The notes: generated by a model not told the origin, from the sequence alone. Counted from the first letter of the stretch, positions 1 through 8,938 are shown. The stretch: 34,005 nucleotides of DNA from Candidatus Kapaibacterium sp. (GCA_026418625.1 JAOABA010000018.1:1-34005), one strand, 5' to 3'. A program made the numbers and translations.

Positions 1-1419
1 ACAAAACCAAAGATTGCTCCTTCTTCAGGAACAATTATAACTTCAACAAGCACCACAAATAGTGAAATAGACGGTTTTGAATTTATCATTCCAACCGGAA
101 CAAATGATCTTTTGGGCTTTATTAGCACTACAAATACAAATCCTTACTATACAGGCGATGTTATTTTGAAAAACAATCGCTACTATAGAAATTCTAAACG
201 TTTGTTCTGCAAAAATGAACTCAACCCATATATCTCAGATGCTAACGATCTTAGCATCAATGATTACAATATTGGTGAGTTTATTATCGAAGGAATTTGC
301 CCTACTGATGATACGGAATTATGGCTGGACGCTGCAAATATTGATCAACAAAATGGAACCGCTGTTGCAAATTGGGATGACCGTTCAGATAATGATTTTG
401 ATGCAACTCAATCTGAATCAAGGAGACAACCCACCTACTATAGTAGCGGTGGTATAAATAATGCACCTTATGTTACGTCCACAGATTGTAATAATGGAGT
501 TAATGCAGACTTTATGTCAATTAGCTCTAGCGCTCAAAGTAAATTAAATGAGAATACTTCCAAGATGATTTTTGTTGGATTTAGAAACACAGTTCAAGAT
601 TCACGACGTCAAGTATTATTTGAAACAGGAGACCAAAATAACGGATACAATATTATGATACATGGTAGCAATATATATTTTGGTATTTGGAGGAATTCCA
701 GTGGCACAAATCAACGAACATTTTTATCAAGATCATTAAGTACCAATACAAACTATTTAGCTGCAATGTATTATAATAAAGATGCTACATCTAACAATTT
801 TGGTTATTTTTTAAATGGATTATCAGGAACCGGAACTTTTGAAGGTTGGACAACTTCTGATTTGGTTCCAAGCACTAATTATTTTTCAGGTAATGCTGGA
901 GTTTTAGGATCTGATACTTACAATGGCACACGTTCTTACGATAATACTTTAAATAACAATGAATACTGGCCAATGTGTGGTTATATTACTGAGTTATTAG
1001 TCTATAATAAATATGATCAAAACATAATTAATTACATAATTGAATATTTCAATGAAAAATATGGAACATCATTTAGCTCAACTTCTACAAGCTCAGGTGG
1101 CAAAAAGAAGAAAGAGCAAAATGAGATGGATGATGATTTTGTAACTATTAACTTTGCAGGTCAATTGAGCTATCCTTATCCAAATCCATTTACTAATAGC
1201 ACAAACTTTAGTGTTATGCTCAATAGATCTCAAAATGTAACGATTGATCTTTATGATGCATTGGGTAACAAGGTTCAGAGCTTCTATAAAGGTGCTCTCG
1301 AAGCCAACCAAATTTATAATTACACCATTGACGGTTCGAATCTTCCTCCGGGATTATATATTTACAGATTATCCGGCGAAGACTTCACCGAATCCGGCAA
1401 GGTTGTTCTCGTTAAGTAA
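1..1419 (+). CDS. T9SS-exported LamG-like surface/secreted protein (5' truncated)
   Basis: The frame is open from base 1, so the gene starts outside the window and the first usable TTG at 112 is not its true start. The C-terminal ~80 residues are a typical type IX secretion type A sorting domain: a PYPNPF motif, a 'LYDALGNKV' strand, 'LPPGLYIYRL' and a final 'GKVVLVK'. This signal sends proteins through the outer membrane to the surface or medium. Before it lies a concanavalin/LamG-like fold beginning 'ELWLDAANI' and ending 'YITELLVYNKYDQ', a pattern common in Bacteroidota surface proteins. A lysine-rich linker (GGKKKKEQ) separates the two. The binding target is unknown. A strong terminator follows directly, so this is the last gene of its transcript. 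Confidence 0.85.
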   Translation, partial: TKPKIAPSSGTIITSTSTTNSEIDGFEFIIPTGTNDLLGFISTTNTNPYYTGDVILKNNRYYRNSKRLFCKNELNPYISDANDLSINDYNIGEFIIEGICPTDDTELWLDAANIDQQNGTAVANWDDRSDNDFDATQSESRRQPTYYSSGGINNAPYVTSTDCNNGVNADFMSISSSAQSKLNENTSKMIFVGFRNTVQDSRRQVLFETGDQNNGYNIMIHGSNIYFGIWRNSSGTNQRTFLSRSLSTNTNYLAAMYYNKDATSNNFGYFLNGLSGTGTFEGWTTSDLVPSTNYFSGNAGVLGSDTYNGTRSYDNTLNNNEYWPMCGYITELLVYNKYDQNIINYIIEYFNEKYGTSFSSTSTSSGGKKKKEQNEMDDDFVTINFAGQLSYPYPNPFTNSTNFSVMLNRSQNVTIDLYDALGNKVQSFYKGALEANQIYNYTIDGSNLPPGLYIYRLSGEDFTESGKVVLVK

Positions 1420-1439
1420 TTGAAATAATGATTTCTTTC

Positions 1440-1478
1440 AAAGGGGTTTTTCCGATTCAGGGAAACCCCTTTTTTTTT
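1440..1478 (+). terminator. Rho-independent terminator
   Basis: A 10-bp perfect stem (AAAGGGGTTT at 1440-1449 with AAACCCCTTT at 1463-1472) closes a 13-nt loop, and the T run at 1470-1478 follows. It sits 20 bp after the stop codon of the T9SS-exported protein and ends that transcript. The opposite strand lacks a comparable U tract, so it works in the plus direction. Confidence 0.9.
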
Positions 1479-1530
1479 CGACTTCATTATTTCATATTCT
1501 AATTCAGATTAATTAGCCTTCGGGAAAAGC

Positions 1531-1869
1531 AGTCATTTTGAGCCGAAGTCTAAGAATCTATCTTGCATAAGACCTTGAGATATAATGGACTTTTCGTTTA
1601 GTTCAATCCAGATTATGCATTTGAGAAATAATAAACATTTTAATGTTATGCTGAACGAAGTGAAGCATCTATTTATGATTTACTGGATTCTTCCTCAATT
1701 CGTTCACCAGAATGACAGCTACCATAAGTATCGAGAATAATTATTAAATTCCTATAGCATTTTCTGAGTTCTAAATAACTTATTCTAATTTTTTTTTAGC
1801 CTTTAAAGCAATTAGGAAGAATCTAATATGATTTGAAATCGATGCTTTACCTTCGGTTCAGGAATCTAT
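1531..1869. repeat. Cluster of degenerate REP-like repeats
   Basis: Four related copies of a short motif resembling the dispersed Bacteroidota sequence 'gtcattctgaacgaagtgaagaatct' occur in the gap between the T9SS gene and hpnE. They lie at 1531-1560 and 1644-1670 (plus orientation) and at 1686-1717 and 1841-1869 (inverted). The 1644 and 1686 copies face each other and can fold into a long imperfect hairpin. The rest of 1479-1921 holds no gene that I can see. A further degenerate copy lies at about 7123-7149. Confidence 0.55.
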
Positions 1870-1921
1870 TTTTTCATATTTTATTAATACAATTGAATAA
1901 TTGAGGGCTTTTACAAAAAAA

Positions 1922-3271
1922 TTACGGAAAGTAACTCTTAATATCTCTGATTGCATTTCTTCCACTCAAAGCCGCTCCTTCAATTGTTGCAGGTAAATTA
2001 GTATCAATCCAATCCCCAGCCAAGAAAAAGTTCTTTAAATGTGTTTCTGCTTTGGGTCTGAATTTTAGGTTTTTTTGTGTTAATCTTACGGTGGCAAATT
2101 TATCTTTAATTACTTTTTTATGAAGGATTTTAGCTCCTTTAAGCTCAGGAAAGCAATTTTTAACTTCATCAAAGCAGAAATCGGCGAGTTTTTCGCTATC
2201 TTCTTTGCTTAAATCATCTCCAGAAGATATTGTAAGAGCTATATGACCTTTAAAATTTTTATTGGTATTTGAAAATTCATTTAATATTTCTCTTCTATTG
2301 AAAAGCCATTGAGTTTTTGTGCCAATCATAGCCGAAAAATCAATTCCTTTTAACTCTCTATCAAGCCAAAGATAAATTGAAATAATAGTTGAGAAATCAA
2401 AATTCTTTAAATAATTAAACTTGGCAGTGTCAGTTTCGGAATTGGAAATTATTTTTAATAAAGAATTCGGTTGGACTGTTGAAATAAAATAATCAGCATA
2501 ATAAATATCACCGCTCTTGGTTTCAATCGCCTCGACTTTATCATCTTTTATCATTAATTTCTTAATAGACTGTCCAAAATGAATCTTGCCGCCCTTTTCG
2601 GAAAACCAATGAGTAAAAGGTGCCAGTAGAGAACTCAAACCAACATTTGGAAATATCAAAGTTGATGCTTCCTTATCTGCAAAAAAAGCTTTGTTCAAAA
2701 CCTCAATAAGCAACTCTGCCGGTGCGCTGTCTATTGAAGAATTTAGAGTTGCAAGAGCCAAAGGCTCCCAAAACCTTTGAATTGCCTCTCCTGTTTGATG
2801 ATTCATTATCAGCAGTTCCCTGACAGTTTTATCATCATATTCAAGTTTATTAAATAGCAGTTTCGAAAAGAAAGTAGTGATATGATATTTTGATTTTAAT
2901 GATATTTTTTTCAACTTTAAAAGGCCAGCCAATAAACCTATTTTTCCTTTGAAAGGTGAACCATCAAGGATATCTTTTTCCCCATTAGAATAAGAAAAAA
3001 CAACTCTTAAGTTTTGCTGTCTCTTTACTAAATTATCAGTGCCTAATACTTTTAAAATTTCAAAAAAATGAAAATAAGCCCCTGATAGAAGGTGCTGGCC
3101 GTTATCGTGCTCTTCATTGGCTATTCCATCAAATACTGAGTAAACTCTTCCACCGGGAAAATTCTTTGATTCGAATATTTCAACATCGAATCCAGCTTGA
3201 ATTAGTTCAATAGCTGCTGATATTCCTGCAACACCGCAACCAATGATGATAACTTTTTTCTTCTCAGGCAT
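1922..3271 (-). CDS. hpnE: HpnE-like FAD-dependent hydroxysqualene dehydroxylase / amine oxidase family
   Basis: This 449-aa flavoprotein opens with a Rossmann FAD motif (GCGVAG, residues 11-16) followed by 'ESKNFPGGR'. It then carries 'DNGQHLLSGAY' (56-66), the hallmark of squalene-associated FAD-dependent desaturases. The C-terminal 'FFLAGDWIDTNLPATIEGA' is the second FAD-contact region. HpnE reduces hydroxysqualene to squalene, the precursor of hopanoids and other triterpenoids. Length and motifs fit HpnE, but a related carotenoid desaturase or isomerase cannot be excluded. Its usual partners HpnC and HpnD are not next to it. The ATG overlaps the 3' end of tyrS by 8 bp, so it is probably cotranscribed with smpB-tyrS and translationally coupled. 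Confidence 0.72.
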   Translation of the reverse strand: MPEKKKVIIIGCGVAGISAAIELIQAGFDVEIFESKNFPGGRVYSVFDGIANEEHDNGQHLLSGAYFHFFEILKVLGTDNLVKRQQNLRVVFSYSNGEKDILDGSPFKGKIGLLAGLLKLKKISLKSKYHITTFFSKLLFNKLEYDDKTVRELLIMNHQTGEAIQRFWEPLALATLNSSIDSAPAELLIEVLNKAFFADKEASTLIFPNVGLSSLLAPFTHWFSEKGGKIHFGQSIKKLMIKDDKVEAIETKSGDIYYADYFISTVQPNSLLKIISNSETDTAKFNYLKNFDFSTIISIYLWLDRELKGIDFSAMIGTKTQWLFNRREILNEFSNTNKNFKGHIALTISSGDDLSKEDSEKLADFCFDEVKNCFPELKGAKILHKKVIKDKFATVRLTQKNLKFRPKAETHLKNFFLAGDWIDTNLPATIEGAALSGRNAIRDIKSYFP

Positions 3272-4484
3272 TATTCTTTAAGTAAAGAAATGTCTTCTTG
3301 CCAACCTTGAAAAGTTTCTTTGTTGACAAATCAACCTTAATGAAAGGATCGGACGCCCTCTCGCCATCAATATAAACGCCACCTTCTTCAATCTTTCTTT
3401 TAGCTTCTTTCTTTGAGGGCATTAAACCCGATGAAACAAGAACATCCATTAAGGGTTGAACGGGTTCATCAAATGATAGAATTTTTTCATCAATCTCGTT
3501 TGGGATATCCTTATTGACAAAAATCTTTTGGAATTCTTCTTCGGCTTTGTCAGCCTCTTCCTTATTGTAGTAAAGTTCAATGATTCTTTTGGCTGTTTGA
3601 ACTTTTGCATTTCTTGGATGGATTTCCCCTGATTTCAGTCCTTTTTCTAATTCAATAACTTCCTTTTCGTTTGCTCTTGCCGCATACCTAAAATATCTAA
3701 CAATTAAATCATCAGGAATAGACATAGTTTTGCCAAACATTTCTTTTGGTGGGTCTGTCAGTGCGATATAATTGTTTAGTGATTTGCTCATCTTCTCGAC
3801 CCCATCAGTTCCCTCTAAAATGGGCATTGTAAGGATACATTGAGGTTCTTTGTTATAAGCTTTTTGGATTTCTCTACCAACAATCAGGTTAAATTTTTGA
3901 TCGGTTCCGCCAAGCTCAACATCAGAGTCAATAACCACAGAGTCCATAGCTTGAGCCAGAGGATAGAGAAGCTCGTGCAGGCTAATTGGTTGCCCTGAAC
4001 CGTATCTTTTCGAAAAATCGTCTCTTTCGAGCATTTGAGCGACAGTATATTTGGCTGCAAGCCCGATTACATCATTAAAATTCATTTTATTGAGCCATTC
4101 TGAATTATATCTGACCTCAAGATTGTCTTCTCTAAGAATCTTTGTGGCTTGTTCAAGATAGGTCTGACCATTAATTCGAGTTTCGTCCAATGTAAGAGGT
4201 GGCCTTGTTTTATTTTTCCCTGAAGGATCACCAATCATAGCAGTAAAATCACCAATAATTAGTATAGCCTTATGTCCCAAATCCTGAAATTGTCGCAACT
4301 TTCCTAAAACTACAGCATGTCCGATATGCAAATCCGGTTTACTCGGGTCACAACCTAATTTAATAATTAACTGTTTATTTGTTTTGATTGATTTTTCCAA
4401 TTTTTTAATTAGTTCTTCCTCAGGAATAATTTCGATTGCTCCCGAACGAATAACATCAAGTTGCTCATTTATAGATGGAAACAT
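3264..4484 (-). CDS. tyrS: Tyrosyl-tRNA synthetase
   Basis: This 406-aa class I aminoacyl-tRNA synthetase charges tRNA-Tyr with tyrosine in the cytoplasm. The HIGH signature is exact (residues 53-56, within 'DLHIGHAVVLGKL') and the second ATP-binding motif is KMSKS (231-235). The KMSKS form, rather than KFGKT, places it in the TyrZ-like bacterial subgroup. 'GGTDQKFNL' (about 192-200) is also typical. The last ~65 residues form an S4 RNA-binding domain ('MPSKKEAKRKIEEGGVYIDG') that contacts the tRNA. Length is normal. It lies 3 bp after the smpB stop codon and overlaps hpnE by 8 bp, which points to one operon. Confidence 0.97.
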   Translation of the reverse strand: MFPSINEQLDVIRSGAIEIIPEEELIKKLEKSIKTNKQLIIKLGCDPSKPDLHIGHAVVLGKLRQFQDLGHKAILIIGDFTAMIGDPSGKNKTRPPLTLDETRINGQTYLEQATKILREDNLEVRYNSEWLNKMNFNDVIGLAAKYTVAQMLERDDFSKRYGSGQPISLHELLYPLAQAMDSVVIDSDVELGGTDQKFNLIVGREIQKAYNKEPQCILTMPILEGTDGVEKMSKSLNNYIALTDPPKEMFGKTMSIPDDLIVRYFRYAARANEKEVIELEKGLKSGEIHPRNAKVQTAKRIIELYYNKEEADKAEEEFQKIFVNKDIPNEIDEKILSFDEPVQPLMDVLVSSGLMPSKKEAKRKIEEGGVYIDGERASDPFIKVDLSTKKLFKVGKKTFLYLKNNA

Positions 4485-4487
4485 AAT

Positions 4488-4976
4488 TTAAACCCTAAAT
4501 TTCTTATTAATTTCTCTGGTTGCTTCTCTCTTTTTCAAATCCTCACGTTTATCATATTTTTTCTTAGCTCTCACTAAAGCAATTTCTACTTTAACAAAAG
4601 GACCTGAAAAATATAATGAAAGAGGAATAATGGTTAAACCTTTTTCCTGAACCGCTAAAAAAAGTTTTTCAGCTTCTCTTTGCTTAATTAGCAATTTACG
4701 AGGTCTTTTTGGCTCGTGGTTATTTCGGTTGCCCTGTTCGTAGGGACTAATATGAAAATTATAAAGATAGAGTTCATAAGAATTCTTATCCGGAAATGTA
4801 GCATAAGCGTCCTGAAAACTGCATTTCCCAGCTCGTAAAGATTTTACCTCGGTGCCTTGAAGAACAATACCAGCCTCTATTGATTGAAGAATTTCAAAAT
4901 CGTGCCTTGCCTTTCTGTTCGAGGCAATAATCTTTTTTTTCCTATCTTTTAATTCGATTGTATTCAAGGTTAACAA
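4488..4976 (-). CDS. smpB: SsrA-binding protein SmpB
   Basis: This is SmpB, the partner of tmRNA in trans-translation, which rescues stalled ribosomes and tags the unfinished protein. Family signatures are 'IIASNRKARHDFEI' near the N-terminus, 'GIVLQGTEVKSLRAGKCSF', 'NNHEPKRPRKLL' and a basic tail ending 'KKREATREINKKFRV' that enters the mRNA channel. The start is uncertain: no ATG is in frame before the conserved region. I use the TTG at 4976, and the TTG at 4967 would remove three residues. It is the first gene of the smpB-tyrS-hpnE group. No tmRNA gene is visible in the window. Confidence 0.95.
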   Translation of the reverse strand: MLTLNTIELKDRKKKIIASNRKARHDFEILQSIEAGIVLQGTEVKSLRAGKCSFQDAYATFPDKNSYELYLYNFHISPYEQGNRNNHEPKRPRKLLIKQREAEKLFLAVQEKGLTIIPLSLYFSGPFVKVEIALVRAKKKYDKREDLKKREATREINKKFRV

Positions 4977-5105
4977 AAAATAAATATTAATTGAAAATAC
5001 TGTAACGAATTTTATTATGAAGTATTGATTTACTAATACATATAGTATTAATTCTAATAAAAAACACTAAGATTATTTACTCTATATTTTGAAATATTTC
5101 ATTAT

Positions 5106-5113
5106 TATATTTG
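5106..5113 (+). promoter_or_regulatory. Candidate Bacteroidota-type -7 element (TAnnTTTG)
   Basis: TATATTTG matches the TAnnTTTG -7 consensus of Bacteroidota housekeeping promoters and lies about 80 bp before the start of the surface protein at 5193. A TTTG at 5088-5091 is the only -33 candidate, and its 14-bp spacing is shorter than the usual ~19. In DNA this AT-rich the match may be chance. Confidence 0.3.
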
Positions 5114-5182
5114 TCTTAATTTAATAATAGATAATACTAAATAATTATTTAAGAATAATAAAAATATTTATAATCAAAAATT

Positions 5183-5187
5183 GGGAG
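5183..5187 (+). promoter_or_regulatory. Shine-Dalgarno sequence deciding the start at 5193
   Basis: GGGAG lies 5 nt before the ATG at 5193. An in-frame TTG at 5181 overlaps this site and has no ribosome-binding sequence of its own. The ATG also gives a clean signal peptide, so 5193 is the better start. Confidence 0.75.
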
Positions 5188-5192
5188 TAAAT

Positions 5193-7043
5193 ATGATTAA
5201 GACATTTCTTTTTTTAATATTGAGCTTTACTGCTTTAATAATACCAAGATTAGCAATAAGCGAACAACCTCGGACATTAAACTATCAAGGTAAAATTAAA
5301 GATAATTTAGGGAGATCAATTGATGATGGGGTATACAATATAACTGTCAGACTTTATGATACACCAACAGGGGGAAATGCTATTTACACTGAGCGAATAA
5401 GTCAAGTTCAATTTAAAGATGGAATTTTTAACTTAATCATAGGCAAAACCTCTCAACTCACTTTACCATTCGATAAACCATTTTGGATGAGCATTCAAAT
5501 TGAAAATAATCCAGAAATTGATATTAGAACAGAATTTACTGCTGTTCCTTATGCTTTTAAGGCAAAACTATCTGATAAGGCAACTATAGCTGATGGTTTA
5601 TCCCCCACAGCAACAGGTTTTGTAAAATCAATAAATGGAACAGAAGGAAATGTAATAATAGAGGGAACTGGAGGAACTACAATTAACAGGAACGGTCAAA
5701 TTATTACCATAAGTTCAACTGGTGGTGATAGCAAGGGTATTCAAGGTATTCAAAATACCGATAATAATTTGGAAATTAGAAACCCGAATGGACCAGTAGC
5801 TACAATCAATATATCAAGTTCTTTTAGTTCTCCACCAATAGGCAAGGCAGGTGGAGATCTATCAGGATCATATCCTGAACCTACTATTGCAGATGGAAAA
5901 GTAACAAACTCAAAGATTGCTGATGATGCTATTACAGACTCTAAAATAAAAGAAGTTTCTTGGGATAAAATATCAAATGTTCCAAGAGGATTTCCTCCAA
6001 CTGGTTCAGCTGGAGGTGACTTATCTGGAACTTATCCGAATCCTCTAATAGGGCAAAATAAAATATTCAATGAACATTTAAGAGATACTACCATAACTGA
6101 TGAAAAGATTAAAAATCTTGATTGGAGAAAATTATTGAATGTCCCTTCACTGGGGGCTAAATCCATTAGTGAATTAACTGATGGAAAAACCGATACAACA
6201 TCAATCTTTCTGGGATTAAATTCAGGTAATAATGATGATGGAAACAATAATAACACTGGGATAGGTATAAGAGCTTTGCATTCAAATATTAGTGGAACTT
6301 TTAATACTTCATTAGGATTCGAAGCTTTAAGAAATAACACAACTGGAAATAATAATATCGCTATTGGATATCGTGCAGGTATTAATCAAAATATTGGTTC
6401 GGGAAATATATATATTGGTAATCAAGGGATTGCCGGCGAGTCTAATAATATAAGGATTGGAAATAATACTACAACTACTTTTTTTGAGAGAACTGTTAAT
6501 ATTTCAACTAATGCTAGCAATATTTCGGGCTTAGTAGTTTCAGGTCCTACTTCTGGTGTTGACAATAGTAATAGTTTAATATCCTCAAAAAAATCAGCTG
6601 GAACTGGTTCAGCAATTTCTGCTTTAGGAGATGGCTCCGGATCTTTATTATTTGTAATGAAATCTGCTAGTCCAACTCTGCCCTCAACAAGCAATTATGC
6701 AGCTGAAATAAGATCTAACAGTTCAAATAACGCAGCAATGTTTATTAGCAATACCACATCAGGTTCATCAACCGCTTTACAGATTGGGGTCGGAAAAACA
6801 ATCTTATCGTATAATGCTATGAATGCTGATAATGTCTCTTCGAATGGAGCATATACCATAATAAATCTAACAGGTGATGGCACAGGAGCTAACAATTTAC
6901 CACCCAGCACAAATGGTCAAATACTTTATTTATACAATTCAACTCCATCAAATATATCATTTAATGCTGGGACCTTTACTATTCCTGTTGGTGGAATTGT
7001 AGCTTTTGTTGGTATCAATGGAGGCTGGGTTCAATTGCCATAA
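5193..7043 (+). CDS. Exported modular surface protein with tail-fibre-like and YadA-head-like repeats
   Basis: This 616-aa protein starts with a signal peptide (about residues 1-23). It has no lipobox and no T9SS sorting domain. Residues ~26-130 form a module starting 'PRTLNYQGKI', followed by a beta-rich stretch that ends 'VPYAFKAKLSDKA'. This module is frequent at the head of Bacteroidota surface and tail-associated proteins. Two copies of a tail-fibre-like repeat follow: 'GGDLSGSYPEPTIADGK' (about 220-236) and 'GGDLSGTYPNPLIG' (about 275-288). Residues ~355-425 resemble the YadA/hemagglutinin left-handed beta-roll ('NTSLGFEALRNNTTGNNN', 'IAIGYRAG', 'IYIGNQG'). The C-terminal ~60 residues look like a short beta capping domain. 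It is probably a trimeric fibre or adhesin outside the inner membrane. How it is anchored is not evident, and its ligand is unknown. Confidence 0.75.
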   Translation: MIKTFLFLILSFTALIIPRLAISEQPRTLNYQGKIKDNLGRSIDDGVYNITVRLYDTPTGGNAIYTERISQVQFKDGIFNLIIGKTSQLTLPFDKPFWMSIQIENNPEIDIRTEFTAVPYAFKAKLSDKATIADGLSPTATGFVKSINGTEGNVIIEGTGGTTINRNGQIITISSTGGDSKGIQGIQNTDNNLEIRNPNGPVATINISSSFSSPPIGKAGGDLSGSYPEPTIADGKVTNSKIADDAITDSKIKEVSWDKISNVPRGFPPTGSAGGDLSGTYPNPLIGQNKIFNEHLRDTTITDEKIKNLDWRKLLNVPSLGAKSISELTDGKTDTTSIFLGLNSGNNDDGNNNNTGIGIRALHSNISGTFNTSLGFEALRNNTTGNNNIAIGYRAGINQNIGSGNIYIGNQGIAGESNNIRIGNNTTTTFFERTVNISTNASNISGLVVSGPTSGVDNSNSLISSKKSAGTGSAISALGDGSGSLLFVMKSASPTLPSTSNYAAEIRSNSSNNAAMFISNTTSGSSTALQIGVGKTILSYNAMNADNVSSNGAYTIINLTGDGTGANNLPPSTNGQILYLYNSTPSNISFNAGTFTIPVGGIVAFVGINGGWVQLP

Positions 7044-7497
7044 CAAAATTAAATTATTGAATTTTATTTTTCTTCTGCTTTTATTTATACCTTCATTAAA
7101 GATATTTTTATAAGAGCATCTAATTCTGACCTTGGAGCGAAGGATTCATTTAAAATAATGGATTTTTCAAATTTTTAGTCAGGATGTCTGTCAAAAGATA
7201 TTAATAATATAGTTTAAAATTCAATAATAATTCTTAAATTAATTTATGTCAAACTATCTTAATGAATATTATTTAATAAAGAAATAAATTTTGTGATTCT
7301 AAATCTTTATAAATCAATAAGATCAAATCTTGATATTTTGAAGAAATAAGAACAAAAAGAGAAATCTGGACATCCTAAAGCACTATTAAATTATTAATTA
7401 ATATCTTTCTCTTTCATTGTTTTCTGCTATATTATTTGTCATTAATTCGTTAAATTTTTAATTTTGCCTTTTGAATTTTTTTCACTTTGAAATTAGT
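7044..7497. other. Gene-free AT-rich spacer with an inverted repeat
   Basis: No convincing gene is visible. A degenerate REP-like motif lies at 7123-7149 ('ctgaccttggagcgaagg'). An 8-bp inverted pair AGGATGTC / GACATCCT, with further partial matches around it, bounds about 210 bp between ~7170 and ~7381. This could be a decayed miniature element or chance. The ferredoxin-NADP reductase promoter must lie in its right part, but I cannot point to a clear -7/-33 pair. Confidence 0.35.
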
Positions 7498-8298
7498 ATG
7501 AAAGAAACTCCATATAATTCTACTGTTACCGGCAAAATAATGTTAACTCCGGACCTTTTAATATTGCGTGTTAGGACTGATGATCCAAGGAATGAATTCA
7601 ATGCAGGCCAATTTACTACAATTGGTCTTCTTGCGAGTGAACCTCGCTCTGCAAATTCAGTTTTACCAATTGAAACCTTACCAGACAATGAATTAATAAA
7701 AAGACCATATTCTATTGCTTCTGCAAATCACCAGACTCAGAACTTTGAATTTTATATCAGTCAGGTAAAATCCGGGCAACTCACACCCAGAATTTTTAAT
7801 CTTTCCTTGGGAAGCCGTATGTGGGTTGATACAAGAATTTTAGGAGTTTTCACTCTCAATAAAACACCTAAGGGATGTAATATTGTAATGGTTGCAACCG
7901 GGACAGGTCTTGCTCCCTATATTAGCTTTCTAAGGTCACATATTCGAGATCATCAGGATATTAAACTTGCAGTTATTCATGGAGCAGCTTATCCTTGGGA
8001 TTTAGGATATTTGAGCGAACTCCAACTGCTTGAAAATACTTTTAGCAACTTCTTCTACTTCCCTACCCTACTCAAAGCCGACAGTAGTTGGACTGGTCTA
8101 AGAGGTTACATCGAAGAACATCTTAAAAGTGGCATAATTCAGGAAAAAACGGGTATTGAATTCCATCCGGACAAAACACATTTTTATTTGTGCGGAAATC
8201 CAAAGATGGTTGAATCTGTCTCAGATTTTCTCAAACAATATAATTATGTCAAACATTCTAAGAAAAAACGTGGTTCCCTACACGTTGAAGAATACTAA
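7498..8298 (+). CDS. fpr: Ferredoxin/flavodoxin-NADP+ reductase
   Basis: This 266-aa flavoenzyme moves electrons between NADP(H) and ferredoxin or flavodoxin. FAD binding is shown by 'RPYSIAS' (residues 69-75, the RxYS motif). The NADP-binding half has 'ATGTGLAP' (133-140), 'HGAAYPWDLGY' and 'FYLCGNPKMV'. The C-terminus ends 'HVEEY', the tail typical of bacterial Fpr enzymes. I chose the ATG at 7498 over a TTG at 7471, because the TTG would add nine non-conserved residues. A DUF1684 gene begins 7 bp after its stop, so the two are probably one transcript. In a possible anaerobe it could supply NADPH or low-potential electrons. The direction in vivo is not readable from sequence. Confidence 0.88.
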   Translation: MKETPYNSTVTGKIMLTPDLLILRVRTDDPRNEFNAGQFTTIGLLASEPRSANSVLPIETLPDNELIKRPYSIASANHQTQNFEFYISQVKSGQLTPRIFNLSLGSRMWVDTRILGVFTLNKTPKGCNIVMVATGTGLAPYISFLRSHIRDHQDIKLAVIHGAAYPWDLGYLSELQLLENTFSNFFYFPTLLKADSSWTGLRGYIEEHLKSGIIQEKTGIEFHPDKTHFYLCGNPKMVESVSDFLKQYNYVKHSKKKRGSLHVEEY

Positions 8299-8305
8299 GC
8301 TTATA

Positions 8306-8938
8306 ATGAAAAAAAAATCGTTAACAAAGTTTTATTTTTTTCTTTTACTGTTTATAATAATTTTTGTTACAATTTCTATTGCAGAGTCAAAAAAAGACAA
8401 AAACAATAAAGAATATTTTGAATTTGTTTATAAGGACAGAAAAGAAAAAGATGATTTTTTTAAAAATGATAAAGACTCTCCCTTACCTGATGATTTAAAA
8501 AGGAAATTCAAGGGTTTGAATTATTTTCCTCCAGATTTATCATTTAAATTTCAATCTAAGTTAATTCCTTATGAAAAAAAAGATACTATAAATATGCTGA
8601 CTACCAAAAGCGATATTAGAAAAATGATTCGGTTTGGAAAGCTTGAATTCAATTACAAAGGGAAAAAATATCAACTTACTGCATATATACCAATAAAAAA
8701 TAATGATTATTTTTTTGTTCCATTCGCTGATAAAACCAATAACAAACAAACTTATTCAGGTGGAAGATATCTCGACATTGAAAGAAAAAAAAATACTGAT
8801 GTATATGATTTAGATTTTAATTTTGCCTATAATCCTTATTGTGCTTATAATCAAAAATACAGCTGTCCAATTGTCCCAAAAGAAAATCATTTAAATATTT
8901 CAATTAAAGCTGGTGAAAAAATTTATAAATTGAAATGA
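8306..8938 (+). CDS. DUF1684 family exported protein
   Basis: This 210-aa protein has a basic N-terminus and a hydrophobic segment (residues ~8-26) ending 'SIAES', so it is exported. The mature part matches DUF1684: an acidic/basic stretch ending 'DSPLP', then 'FKGLNYFPPDLSF', 'IRFGKLEFNYKGKKYQL', 'FVPFADKTN', 'TYSGGRYLDIE', 'DLDFNFAYNPYCAYN', 'CPIVPKENHL' and 'IKAGEK'. The family has no established function. An ATG at 8156 in the same frame lies inside the upstream reductase gene and would add 50 unrelated residues. The ATG at 8306 gives the signal sequence, so I use it. It follows fpr by 7 bp. Confidence 0.82.
   Translation: MKKKSLTKFYFFLLLFIIIFVTISIAESKKDKNNKEYFEFVYKDRKEKDDFFKNDKDSPLPDDLKRKFKGLNYFPPDLSFKFQSKLIPYEKKDTINMLTTKSDIRKMIRFGKLEFNYKGKKYQLTAYIPIKNNDYFFVPFADKTNNKQTYSGGRYLDIERKKNTDVYDLDFNFAYNPYCAYNQKYSCPIVPKENHLNISIKAGEKIYKLK

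Noticed and set aside
8156-8305. An upstream in-frame ATG that would extend the DUF1684 protein by 50 residues
   Set aside because: The extension lies wholly inside the ferredoxin-NADP reductase gene in another frame and would bury the signal peptide that begins at 8306.
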